A stretch of DNA of 64,000 bases from Candidatus Endolissoclinum faulkneri L2 (lineage in GTDB: Bacteria; Pseudomonadota; Alphaproteobacteria; Thalassobaculales; Thalassobaculaceae): contig NC_019566.1 in assembly GCF_000319385.1 (NCBI RefSeq), positions 1,317,266 to 1,381,265 on the forward strand, read 5' to 3'. A model generated the notes under the pieces. The model saw nothing but the letters and a program-made list of their open reading frames with translations. It searched no databases and had not been told where the DNA came from. This document shows positions 33,315 to 44,415 of the stretch, piece after piece. A program made the translations under genes and the position numbers. The stretch's first letter is position 1. Every line of letters starts with the position of its first letter.

Positions 33315-35128
33315 GATAAAGTCGATTATTTAAATTGACTATTTTATTTTGTAAATATATTTTCGCACGTATTTATATCTTAATTTTTTATTAATAAATT
33401 AAGATTATGCCTAAAAGAAGATTTTTTTTTGGCTTTTAATTTTAATCTAATCTTTAATATTACGATGATCAGTGAAACTACAATCGCTAAATTGTAATTG
33501 AGTAAAGCAAGTTAAATATAATAAAAGAAATGATTTTAACTATTTCATGCGCTTAACTAGCTTAATTACCTAAGCAATATTTCTAAATTTTTGGAAGGTT
33601 AATTGTTTTATAACAATGTAGATATCATTCTTGATATTCTTTAACTGGTTTAAAAGTATAACCATATGCCATTTTAATTTTATTAAATTAGCTTATTTAT
33701 ATCTAACATATAGTTTTAACTAACTATTACAGCTCAATCCTTAATTGACCATGAGGTATTTAATTCAGTAATAGTCAATAATATAATTTACACTCTTTTG
33801 AGCAGCGCTATTTTAATAAAATATTTTATTTATTATTTTTCATTAGAAAATAATCAGCTATTTAGTTAGCTACCTAAGCATAGCAGGAAGATTATTTAAT
33901 GCTAGGATAAATAGATATATTTATTATTTAGCTAATGTACTAGTTCATAATGAAGTTGTTTATCTAATAATTTTTATATCAAAACTTATTTAGGTATAGT
34001 TATTAATAATTACTCTTACCAGTAAACCTTTAAAAAAAACTTAGAAAAATTAACATATGCTTAATATTTCTCTGAAATTAGATTAAGCAGTTAAGATAAC
34101 AAGCACCAAAAAAAATTAATAAAATTATGTTTGGATCCGAGAAACATAATTTTAGATAATATAGTTGTACTATTAGCTTTAATGGAAAAGAAAAAATTTA
34201 CCCATAGTTAACTAAAACTACATCTAAATTTTAGTATAAAAACTAAAATACATTGTTTGACATTCCTGCAGTATTATTTTTTCCGTGAAAATCAATTGCT
34301 AATTAGCAGTTGAGGATTTTACTTTCCACAAACTATATAGATAATGCTTATTGCATTAAGAGCACTTATGGAGCAAAATTCAGTATATTAACACTTTAAC
34401 ATATTTTAAGTAATATTACTGCTGCATTATTACTATTGATTTAACAGCTAAATTACATGATTTCTGGATCCGCTGTTAATCTTTTCAGCAATCTAATTAC
34501 CCCCATAAAAAATATTTCTTGCTTATATGGAATTATAAGCTTATGAATCATTACTTCAATAAACAAAATAACCATAATACAATGGATCGAGAGATTAGGA
34601 ATATATCAAGTTAAGCTATACCTAATCTAAGCTTAACTAATTTTCCAAATCATTTTTATAAAATTCCAATAGATTAAAAATTTAAAGGATATTAATTAAA
34701 ACAGTTTATATAATAAAAAAATCTTTTACTATCTTCAAATACTATAATAAATATAATCAAGGTAACATCTATTTTTCATAAATAATATTTTCTATATTAT
34801 GTACTTTAATAGGTCAATAAGCAAATATAATACTTATTTCTCTTAGTCTTAATAATCTTAATATTATACTCAAGCTAGTTTTTTGGCCTAAGTTTAATCA
34901 ACTAATCATTACTTTTACCAAACCAAAAGCTAATATTATAAATTATATAGTTTTATTCAATTATGAATAAATTGACTAATCAATATCATTGATTAAACGC
35001 TTTTACACAAAGAATCAATTGCTGATTTTATTTTCTATACATAATAAAGATACTAATTCTTATTGAAATTTATAAAGATTAACTTTTGTTTAATTGCATT
35101 AATAAATAAAACTATCCTGATAATTAGC
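33315..35128. other. Gene desert between lpd and rpmG
   Basis: About 1.8 kb of very AT-rich DNA with stops in all frames and no recognised gene. It holds a 12-bp perfect stem-loop (34121-34153) with a relatively GC-rich loop. Confidence 0.5.
34121..34153 (+). repeat. Perfect stem-loop, 12-bp arms
   Basis: Arms 34121-34132 and 34142-34153 around the loop GGATCCGAG. The right arm ends in a T run, giving a terminator-like look, but no gene ends nearby on the + strand. Confidence 0.5.
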
Positions 35129-35296
35129 TTATTTTATATGAGATTCTTTGAATAAAACATGTTTGCGTATAACCGGATCGTATTTACGAAACTTAAGTTT
35201 TTCCGCTTTTGTACGAGGATTTTTCTTAGTAACATAAAAATAACCAGTATCAGCTGTACTAACCATCTTGATCAAAACGGTTGTAGTTTTTGCCAA
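35129..35296 (-). CDS. rpmG: 50S ribosomal protein L33
   Basis: Small ribosomal protein of the large subunit, 55 aa. Its sequence is typical: start (M)[17 protein letters not shown], middle [11 protein letters not shown], end [19 protein letters not shown]. It is the cysteine-free, zinc-independent form. The start codon is TTG at 35296: an AAGGAG lies 7 bases upstream, and the family consensus begins at exactly this alanine. No in-frame ATG can replace it. It stands alone in a desert of about 4.7 kb. Confidence 0.95.
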   Translation of the reverse strand: MAKTTTVLIKMVSTADTGYFYVTKKNPRTKAEKLKFRKYDPVIRKHVLFKESHIK

Positions 35297-38027
35297 ATCA
35301 TTTCTCCTTCATCTCTAATATGATCTGTAAATAGCTAAAAAGCACACAGATTCAAAAATTTTTCCTGTATAATTTTGTATACTTACTTAAAGAAGTGGCA
35401 CTACACGCATTTTATACAATATACTTATTAACTAGATTACGTAGTATTAAGTAGATTTTACTCTAGAATGTTAAATTTTACATTTTGTCAGTTAAAGCAA
35501 ATGCCCTTGCTAAGGTAGCTTTATTTAGCAAGTGAACTTCCAATTAAAAAATAATTTTTAAACTGTAAATATATAAAATACCCTTACACTAAATAATAAT
35601 CAAGTAACATATAAATAATACAATAATAAAATATATTTCTTTTTTTGCTAAAAATCTTATTTATCTATAGTAAAGAATATCTCAAAAAATTTGTATATTA
35701 GATACATATTCAATTAACTATTTCGCAAAAAAATTTTTGAAAAAATCTTAAGCAATAAATCAGTAGATTTATATTCTTTCAAAGAAAAGATCTATTGTTA
35801 TTGAAATAAATATTTAGCTAACCATAAACTAACTATTATTTAACTAGTATTAGATTTTTTAACGAAAAAATTAAAAACCAGACTATAACTATGGTTATAG
35901 TAAGCACACTGTTAAATAGGAATTTAAAATAAAAATATGTTTAAAAATTATTTACACTAAATAAGTACAATGAGGTTAAATTAATTTTATTTTTTTATAT
36001 AAAAAATTGTTTTGATAATTGAACCAAAAAACAATTTTTTGTATTGTTTATACATCAAACAAAATATTATTTCTAAATGATAAATGAGAGAGTCAATAAG
36101 AATAAAATTAAGCTATAACATAAACCATTTTTACATAGTAAAATTATCTTTTTTTTTGAAAAAGCCCAACTATGCAATATTTTTGATGCAAAAATTCGCT
36201 ACATCACTCTAATTATTATACTAATTTTTACTAAAGCTAAAAATCAACAACTTGAGGTTGCAAATTATCAGATAATTAATGCTTTTAACAACCCAAGTAT
36301 AAGTAAAAATTCCTGATAAACATCAGCCAATCTCCTTTCCTCATGACTAAATTTCACAGTAAAAATTAAAGAGTTAGTATATTAATACTGTTATTGTATG
36401 CAGAATATTTGCTAGTAAACTTATTATTAATTATCTACTTATGATTCAACATACGCGAACTATACAAAATATTTATAGTATCAAATAAAGTAAGAAGAAA
36501 AATATTTACTCTCTATTACACCAGGGATAATTAATAGTACATTAAAAAAACAAAAGTACTATTTGCTTTGTAGTCATAGTTAACGTATGCTCAATATGCT
36601 TTACTAATGTGTTATTTTGTACTCCAGGAGAGTATTTTATCTTTTTTGCTTTTCTTATTAAATTCGAGTACTGTCCTCCCAGCTAACTAACTTTATTAGG
36701 ATAAAAATCGATAATACAATCTTGATAACAATAAATTTAAGTTTAAATTTTAATTTAATTTAATGCTTCCTGCCACTAAAGCAAAAAAGATTTTTTATTA
36801 AATCTCTTTCTACCAACTTCCGCAAAAATGTAATGATCAAGTGATTAAAACTCATCGATATGCCGATAGTTTTACATATTAAAAATATATTGATTTCAAG
36901 CAAAATGAAGATTAGTTCGATAAAAATAAAGTAATAATATTTTTTCAGGAGTTTTTGCGATCAAATTTGTATTTGACTTAATAAATAGTACGTTTTAGCT
37001 AATTAAAATAAATATTATTTAATGCACAGATAATAATCATTTTTATTGTTTGTAAAATATAGCTAAAAAAATAATTGAGCATTTTATATTATACAATACA
37101 AAGCCACTACCGCTATAGTTGGTATTTATTTTTGCGCATTTTTTTTGCAACTACTTAATTCTGTAGAATTATTTTCAGCAACTATGTTGTTTATTACAGA
37201 AAGGATACTAAAGCTAGATTAAAGATCTCATAATTACTGGGAAAATACTCTGCTAAAGGTTTGGTTAAATTTACTAAAGATAAATAATATTTTTATTAAA
37301 ACTTACAAATATATTAAGGCACGTTGTTTTTTTTAATCCCCAATAGCAAACCTATAATTAAACTTTTAGCATAAAATTATGTAAATTTTTAACCACTTTA
37401 AAAGTTCTTAGCAAATTTTACTACTAGTAAGGAAGATTTAATAAAACTCAGTGCTTAAAGTAAAATAAACTTATACTATTGGTACATAGTATATCTAACG
37501 CATAACAAAATTAAAACTTAATTTCATCTTTATATTACTTTAAAGGAAAGTGGCAATATTGAACTAAAGTACAATTAAATAAATAACCGAGATGAAAAAT
37601 TAAGCTTTTAAAACGACTAAAAGATATTTTTATTTATTTTAATATTGATTTAACAAAGCAAGATCTATACTATAGATGCTATAATCTTTTTTAACAAATT
37701 AAGCTATTAGCTACGGAGTGCAAATAATATCTATATTACTGACAAAAGAAGAATAATTTTAGTAAATAAAAGTAAAATTAATTAACTTAATAATTTAAAG
37801 ATATAACTAATTAAGGTTTAAAAAATAAGGATAACTTATCTCGTGAACAGTACAACGAGAAAAGTATAACATCAGACAATATATTTTTCTATAGCATAAT
37901 GTTAAATAAAATTGTCTTCGTTGCGGCCGTAATAATACTGCTTTACCAAAAAAAAAGTATTATTACAAATTGGCTAACATTAACCTTTAAACATTATCCA
38001 TAGCCTCAACAATTACTAAGAGTAGTG
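35297..38027. other. Gene desert between rpmG and SagB-like gene
   Basis: About 2.7 kb of extremely AT-rich DNA with frequent stops in all frames. I see no gene, tRNA or clear RNA element. The rpmG promoter and the promoter of the SagB-like gene must lie at its two ends. Confidence 0.5.
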
Positions 38028-39374
38028 ATGTTAATGACAAATACTTTATCGGATAGCGACACACGTATATCATTACGAATTAATCAACCAAGTGCTTCGT
38101 TACAAAGAGATGGTTTACGGATTATTATCGATACTGGGAAGAAATCACCAGATGTTCTTGATATGCAAAATCAACAAATCACTAATTTGATAAGTTTACT
38201 TGCTCAACCGCAAGGTATAGATGAGCAAACACTTGTAGCTTCACTAGATGATGCTAAGATTTATAATGCTATCGAATGGCTAAGTTGCCGATTATCTTTA
38301 AGCTGGGAACTAACGAAAGAAGGAAAGCCTATAGCACATGCTACAACAATAACTAAAAAATTTCAATTAGAAAAACCAAGCGGAGAGCTTGATCCCGCAT
38401 CACATCTACGTCGAGCAGATGATGGTGACATGAAATTTCCTGTTATTTTTTCCTGCCCTGGGCTTAGCTATCACATTCGTCTATCCATTGAGGGAGCGAA
38501 ATTGGCATCTGGTCTTCTGGCAAGTACTATATCTTACGAAAACAAAGCACTAAATGATTTTTTGCTACGCTGTGGAGCAGCGGGTGGATCATTAGTAACT
38601 CGTAATTGGGCTTTTGCTGACCAGGTTATGCATGACTCATCTCGTCCACGAGACGACGGTCGAAAAATTTCGATCATACCTACAAACAAAATTCAAGGAC
38701 TTCCAGTGCCTGAATGGCGCCGGATAGATTCTACTCGCTTACCTAATAGATCTATTGCGGAGATATTTGCAAAAAGACGCTCGTTACGTGATTTTTCTCT
38801 AAAGCCTCCAAGTGCAACGACATTACGCTTGTTGCTGACACAAACACTTGCTTTTCAAAAAGTCAGATGTCTCGGTGCATCTCGTTGGGTTGAAAGAGCC
38901 TTTCCTGCTGCTGGTGGTCTTGGAGAACTTATTGGATATTTGGCTGTAAGAAATGGTGAAGATTTAGAAGTTGGTCTTTATCGTCATGATCCATTGTTAG
39001 ATCAACTTAACCATTTAGGCAGTGAAGCAAGTGCTATGTATCGATTGTTTGATGGAGCCTCAACAGCGATGATGCGTTCAAACAATCCACCACCTGTGAT
39101 GCTTATTTTAGCTTCTCGAGTTGACCTTCTTGTTCAGAAATACGGTGCACTGGGTTATCGCCTAGCTCTACTTAATGCTGGTTCAGCAGCAGCTACAGTG
39201 GAGCTAATGGCAAGTGAAATTGGTTTAGGAAGCTGCTCGCTAGGTACAAGTGAAGTACGTACCCTGACTACTTTAATCGACCGCAAAGATATATCAGATA
39301 TCACAGGAGGTTTTATAGAAACTCCATTGTTAGAAATATCCATTGGACTAAAAATCCATGATGATATAGAATAA
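38028..39374 (+). CDS. Stand-alone SagB/McbC-type FMN dehydrogenase
   Basis: Nitroreductase-superfamily protein, 448 aa, close to SagB/ThcOx-type dehydrogenases that oxidise thiazolines/oxazolines to thiazoles/oxazoles. The N-terminal part (about 1-200) resembles the two degenerate winged-helix units of the family (LRRADDGDMKFPVIFSCPG). The C-terminal nitroreductase domain (about 240-445) has the FMN-binding FAKRRSLRDF segment, the AFPAAGGLGELIGYL block, a Lys-Tyr pair near 371-372 (QKYGALGYRLALLNAG) and GLGSCSLGT. The usual Glu and His of the LLEAGH motif are Asn and Ser here. No cyclodehydratase or precursor peptide gene is adjacent. I infer a role in thiazole formation for the polyketide pathway; another redox role cannot be excluded. 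The start could be GTG 38025, ATG 38028 or ATG 38034. Confidence 0.78.
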   Translation: MLMTNTLSDSDTRISLRINQPSASLQRDGLRIIIDTGKKSPDVLDMQNQQITNLISLLAQPQGIDEQTLVASLDDAKIYNAIEWLSCRLSLSWELTKEGKPIAHATTITKKFQLEKPSGELDPASHLRRADDGDMKFPVIFSCPGLSYHIRLSIEGAKLASGLLASTISYENKALNDFLLRCGAAGGSLVTRNWAFADQVMHDSSRPRDDGRKISIIPTNKIQGLPVPEWRRIDSTRLPNRSIAEIFAKRRSLRDFSLKPPSATTLRLLLTQTLAFQKVRCLGASRWVERAFPAAGGLGELIGYLAVRNGEDLEVGLYRHDPLLDQLNHLGSEASAMYRLFDGASTAMMRSNNPPPVMLILASRVDLLVQKYGALGYRLALLNAGSAAATVELMASEIGLGSCSLGTSEVRTLTTLIDRKDISDITGGFIETPLLEISIGLKIHDDIE

Positions 39375-40255
39375 CATATTTGACCTTGTATTCCTTCTAC
39401 TGCTTTATTTTCAGAGAATTTACAATGCGTAATAGACTAAAAATTCGTTATGGCCAGCAAAAGAGCAAAAAGCTTTTATAGCACGCTGACGGGATTAAAA
39501 ATTTTTTTCTAAAGAGTCTTTTTATTTATCTTACGCAACATTGGCCATAATTGATTATAACTATAGTGTTAAGCATTATAAATTGATTATGCTTAATCTT
39601 GATTGTTACACTTTAGTTAAAATATACGTTCTATGCTCATATTAGTCTGGCATAAATTTAGTTTTTGTTATTATAAATTTAACTATATTTTAAATTAAGT
39701 ACTTGATTTTCTTTCAAGCAAGTTTCTATTGAAACTAGCTTGTATTAGCAAATAGAAAAGTAGATTGTTGTATAATATAAAATATAATTTGACTAAAAAT
39801 TTTATACATTTAATAAATTCATGGTATAACTATGATGCTAGTGCAAGCTGGTGGAATATTTTTATTTTAAGATTAACTAAAAACTGACTAATTTAGAAGT
39901 TTTTACATGCTATCTTTAAAACAACACATTAGCAAAACAATTGATAACTAATCAAATTGTTTTACATTAGCTGATAAGTAAATGATTAATTTTTATTAAT
40001 AGAGTAAAAATACATAATAAATATACTAATCTAGTATCATTAAGCTTTTTAAAATTTCTGCCTTAATGATCAATATATATATAATAAATTATTTAATGCT
40101 TACCTTATTTTTTCCTTACGGAGAGAATAAACTTAATTAGCTATTATTTACGATGATAGGCTTACTAAAACATAGGTTTACAATACTAAAAGTAAATAAA
40201 TTATATTTTTATTCCTATTGATAATAAATATAAAAGCAATTTCAAAATAATTGAT

Positions 40256-40302
40256 TATCATTAAATAAAATTAATAATTAATCCAAATTTTATTTAATGA
40301 TA
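40256..40302. repeat. Perfect inverted repeat, 17-bp arms
   Basis: Arms 40256-40272 and 40286-40302 with a 13-base loop. All but one base pair per arm are A:T. No gene is near. Confidence 0.65.
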
Positions 40303-40745
40303 TTAAGTTTTTCCATTTTACATTATATACTTATTATATCTATTCAATTTCATTCATAACTAAAATAAAGAATTTGATATGAAATCATAGCGATCCGTAA
40401 AAGTAAAAATTATGTTATCTCAAGAAGGAATCTATAATGCAAATCTTGCTTTTGCATCAATGCGTAATATTTTAAGAGTTATTCAAAAATTAATTCATTT
40501 AATTAAATTATTGTATCTATCAAGTTAAATAAATAATATTCAAATTGTTAAAGTAATTTGATATTGTTAAACGATAAATTTGTCGATTTCCTCATAAATA
40601 ACAAAAATATCTTTCTAGTTTATCTAAACAATTAAAATTGATTGCTATTAACGATAAGTAAATTTACTTTTAGTTTAATATATATGTTAGTTATTATCTC
40701 AATATAGCTTAGATATACAACTATTTACTTTTACGTTTGCTGTTA

Positions 40746-40786
40746 TAGCTTAATTAATTGAATTTGTAAATCAATTAATTAAGCTA
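40746..40786. repeat. Perfect inverted repeat, 16-bp arms
   Basis: Arms 40746-40761 and 40771-40786 with a 9-base loop, within the same desert. No T tract and no neighbouring gene end. Confidence 0.65.
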
Positions 40787-41012
40787 GTATACAAGAAAAA
40801 ATAGTAAAATTAATAACTACCGAGAGTACAAAGAATAAAGAAAATCCAAGTAAGTTAAATACTTATAAATATTAAGTTTATATGAAAAATATACCTGTAT
40901 AAATGTCAAATACTATCATCTCTAAAATAATACTATTTAATTATTTTTATTTATCGCTTAAACAGCTAATTTTGATTCACAACAATAATAAAAACACAAG
41001 CACTAGTTAATA

Positions 41013-41065
41013 TATTGAACCTATAGCTTATCATTCATTATCAATGATAAGCTATAGGTTCAATA
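41013..41065. repeat. Perfect inverted repeat, 23-bp arms
   Basis: The longest perfect palindrome seen in the window: arms 41013-41035 and 41043-41065 around a 7-base loop. It is about 1.6 kb from the nearest gene and has no T tract, so it is not an obvious terminator. Confidence 0.85.
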
Positions 41066-42566
41066 ATGGAAAACTATTATATAGTTATTCACATACAAAC
41101 TAATTACAAAAAGGGAATGTAATCAATATTTTATATTTTGATAGAAATTATTTAATTAAATTAAAACTTATTATATGATAGCTTAAATAAGCAAATATAA
41201 AACATTTTGGTTAAGTAATAATTTTAATTATTATCTTTATTTTTGTCTATTTTGCGTACAATTTAGCAAAATTTTTGTTTAATTTTTTCTAAAATGGACA
41301 GTTATATTAAATAAAGTAGATTACTATTCAGGCTCATTATTTTACAGAACTAAAATTTTCTCAATAAACATTAATACTAAATAAGATTAATAACTATACT
41401 TAATTGACATAATCATTGAATATTTTCATTCTTTCACTTTTATTGGATCAATCGTTAAAGTCATTAAATAAATGTTAACATGTCCTGGCCATTTTTACTC
41501 TAGCTTCAAAAGTAAAGCTACTTTAGCTTAAGTTACTAAAAAAAATGAAAAATTTAAAGCATAAAAATATATAAAACAGTTCGCTCAATTATAATTGACT
41601 TTTATATATAAAATAAATGGAAATATCTTTCAGCTTCAAGTCAATGATATTAAATTTGGCGGATTCGTAATTATAATTTATGATAATCACAATGATTACC
41701 ATAAAACTAATGCCACCTCATGTAGTTCATAGCCTATGATAAATTTCAATTTTCATCGCATTATTTCTTACAAAGTAAAAATACCATTCTTATAGAAATT
41801 TCCATGGCTGCAATTAACCTTAACTAGAAATTATTTAAAATACAAAATGTATTAAATAAGCGGTTAATTAATACCTTTAGCATTGGTAAATTGTTAATTA
41901 AGGTTAATCTAACAGTAAAGATGCGGAGAATATCTTTTATATTAATGTTCTTTTTTTTACATAATTTCACATTCGTATCTACACAACATTCGTTCAAATG
42001 CGAAGGCATACCTTGCTAATAGCATTTTCAAGTACATATATTTTTCAAGTTTTTTATTGAATAACAGATATCATTAAGAATTAATTACCAATTAGCAACA
42101 ATGTTTTTGCTAGAAGCCACTTATTGCTTAATTACAATGAGTAATGCGTATTTTTAACGATCTTTTGAATGTTTCTAAAATGTTAGACTATAAATAAAAT
42201 TGACTGACTAATTTAGTTACGATTATCTATAGCATAATCTAATCTACTACCACTTTAACAGCAAATATTATTTTAATAGTATTTTATGAAAAGCTAAGTT
42301 TTATTATATTGAATTCGTTTAATCTTTGTTGCTCGAAAAGTTTAAAGATGTATTTTTTTCACAATATTTGTATAATATAAGTTATACAAGGCAGCAAATT
42401 TTTTCTAGAATTGCTGTTTATTAAAGTGAGCTTTACTGGCTTTATAAATAAATTAACAAAGGCTAAATTTAGCTTATTTAGATAACAAAAGCTTAATAAG
42501 CGATTAAGATACTAAATCTTTAATGTAAATAATATTATTATCATTAGAATTGAACTAAAGTGCAAT

Positions 42567-42617
42567 AAGTGTTAAACAAAATATCACAATGTACATTTGA
42601 TATTTTGTTTAACACTT
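42567..42617. repeat. Perfect inverted repeat upstream of serA, 20-bp arms
   Basis: Arms 42567-42586 and 42598-42617 with an 11-base loop, ending 145 bases before the serA start. It could be an operator, a 5'-UTR structure or a terminator for something upstream that has decayed. Confidence 0.75.
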
Positions 42618-42762
42618 CAAGGTAAAATAATGTAGAAATAAAATACCCAAAAGCTTAGAATAATGTCAGTAATTAATCTGCAATTAACCCAAACTTTAAC
42701 GAATATGTTTTCAATATTATATGCTAAGTGGTTCTTAGCAAGACGAATAGAGTAAATCTACG

Positions 42763-44007
42763 ATGTCTAAAGAATTATCACGTCCTAAAAATCAAATTCG
42801 TATACTTTTGTTGGAGAACATTGCTCCTAGTGCTCGCAATGTTCTCCTTAATGCTGGCTACACTAATGTTCATGAAATATACAGTGCATTAGACCAAGCT
42901 GCCTTAATTGAGGCAATTAAGGGAGTGCATATGCTTGGTATCCGTTCGCGCTCACAACTTACAGAGCAAGTGCTTAAAGCTGCAAGCACGTTAGTAGCAG
43001 TTGGCTGTTTCTCAGTTGGTACCAACCAAGTAGACTTACCGACAGCTTCCGCGTTAGGAATCCCGGTATTTAATGCACCATTCTCCAACACACGCTCAGT
43101 GGCCGAACTAACGATAGCTGAAATCGTTATGCTCATGCGCGGTACTTTCAAGAAATCAATTAACGCCCACAAAGGCTGCTGGCTTAAAACTGCTATTGGC
43201 TCACGTGAAGTGCGGGGTAAAACTTTAGGCATAGTCGGCTATGGCAATATAGGTACTCAACTGGCTGCGTTAGCTGAATCAATGGGTATGCGGGTGATTT
43301 ATTTTGACCGCTTTAACAAGCTCAGTCACGGCAATGCAGAACCTTCTAAAACTATCGATGAACTATTAGCCAAAGCTGACGTAGTTTCCCTGCACTTACC
43401 AGAACAATCAGACACTAAAGGCTTGTTCACTGAAGCACGGATTCGCGCTATGAAACAGGGCGCATTCTTAATTAATAATGCTCGCGGTAGTTTGGTAGAT
43501 ATTGATGCCCTGGTTAACGCCCTAAAAGATGGCCATTTATCCGGAGCTGCTGTAGATGTTTTTCCAAACGAACCAAAATCAAACAAAGATCTTTTCGAAA
43601 GCCAGTTGCGTGGTATAGAAACTGCAATTCTTACTCCGCATGTGGGTGGATCAACAGAAGAAGCACAGGAGTGTATCGGTGAAGAAGTTGCGCGAAAGTT
43701 TGTCGAATATTCTGATGTTGGTTCGACAACAGGTGCAGTAAATTTTCCTGAGGTGCAGTTGCCAAAGGGTACTTTGGTCACACGATTTATTCAGGTTCAG
43801 CGCAATGAGCCCGGCGAACTTGGACGGCTTAACGATTTATTTGCTCGTCATGGGCTAAACATCGTCTCTCAGCACTATCAGTCAGATGGACATATTGGAT
43901 ATGTCGTATTAGATGTTTGTGGTGCAGTACCAAATTGTGTAGATATTTTAAAAGAAATACGGCAATTAACTGGTACTATCCGCGCTAGGCTATTAAATAG
44001 AGTTTAA
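42763..44007 (+). CDS. serA: D-3-phosphoglycerate dehydrogenase
   Basis: First enzyme of the phosphorylated serine pathway, oxidising 3-phosphoglycerate with NAD. The 414-residue product resembles the E. coli-type SerA. It has an N-terminal substrate domain, the NAD fold GKTLGIVGYGNIGTQLA, and the catalytic Arg in NNARGSLVD, Glu in FPNEP and His in TPHVGGSTEEAQ. A C-terminal ACT domain (about 340-414) normally mediates serine feedback inhibition. It stands alone, preceded by a 20-bp-arm inverted repeat. Serine made here would also supply cysteine, a possible thiazole precursor. Confidence 0.94.
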   Translation: MSKELSRPKNQIRILLLENIAPSARNVLLNAGYTNVHEIYSALDQAALIEAIKGVHMLGIRSRSQLTEQVLKAASTLVAVGCFSVGTNQVDLPTASALGIPVFNAPFSNTRSVAELTIAEIVMLMRGTFKKSINAHKGCWLKTAIGSREVRGKTLGIVGYGNIGTQLAALAESMGMRVIYFDRFNKLSHGNAEPSKTIDELLAKADVVSLHLPEQSDTKGLFTEARIRAMKQGAFLINNARGSLVDIDALVNALKDGHLSGAAVDVFPNEPKSNKDLFESQLRGIETAILTPHVGGSTEEAQECIGEEVARKFVEYSDVGSTTGAVNFPEVQLPKGTLVTRFIQVQRNEPGELGRLNDLFARHGLNIVSQHYQSDGHIGYVVLDVCGAVPNCVDILKEIRQLTGTIRARLLNRV

Positions 44008-44415
44008 TTATCTCACAAATTACAATGCAAAAGTTTATAAAAGCACACTAAAAATTACTTAACGTAGCATATTTTAAAAGAATCCTTGATCTGCTAAGGT
44101 ATATTGATTAGTTTTATATTCTATGAATAGCTTAGATTGAGTATCGCTTTTTTCAGCTATAGATTAGCAATAAAAACATGTTAACTTGACAATGCTCAAT
44201 GTTAGCATTTAAAATCGTATCATTATATAATGCAAAAATTATTTAATACTCTACATCTTTTGATGTTATGTATTAGAGTTTTTTACATTGGTACATGTAA
44301 TCAATAGCATTGTTTTATATTTTAATTTTTAAGCATACTCCATAACAGTACAAGGTCACGGTGATCGTATCAGCAAAGTTATAATCAAAAAAAACATTTA
44401 TTTTATCTTAGTTAT
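44008..44415. other. Intergenic stretch between convergent serA and tatD
   Basis: About 410 bp between gene ends. AT-rich, no gene. No strong terminator hairpin was recognised. Confidence 0.45.

Larger units (their letters stand above)
39375..42762. other. Gene desert between SagB-like gene and serA
   Basis: About 3.4 kb, very AT-rich, with no gene I can support. It is notable for four long perfect inverted repeats (40256-40302, 40746-40786, 41013-41065, 42567-42617). Confidence 0.55.

Noticed and set aside
36621-36655. Small stem with T run, terminator-like
   Set aside because: Only a 5-bp stem and no gene upstream; expected by chance in this composition.
41824-42009. 61-codon minus-strand frame in the desert
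   Set aside because: No recognisable motif or ribosome site; chance frame in AT-rich DNA.
44188-44220. Promoter-like TTGACA with 17-bp spacer
   Set aside because: The -10 position is a poor match and no + strand gene follows; it points into the end of tatD.
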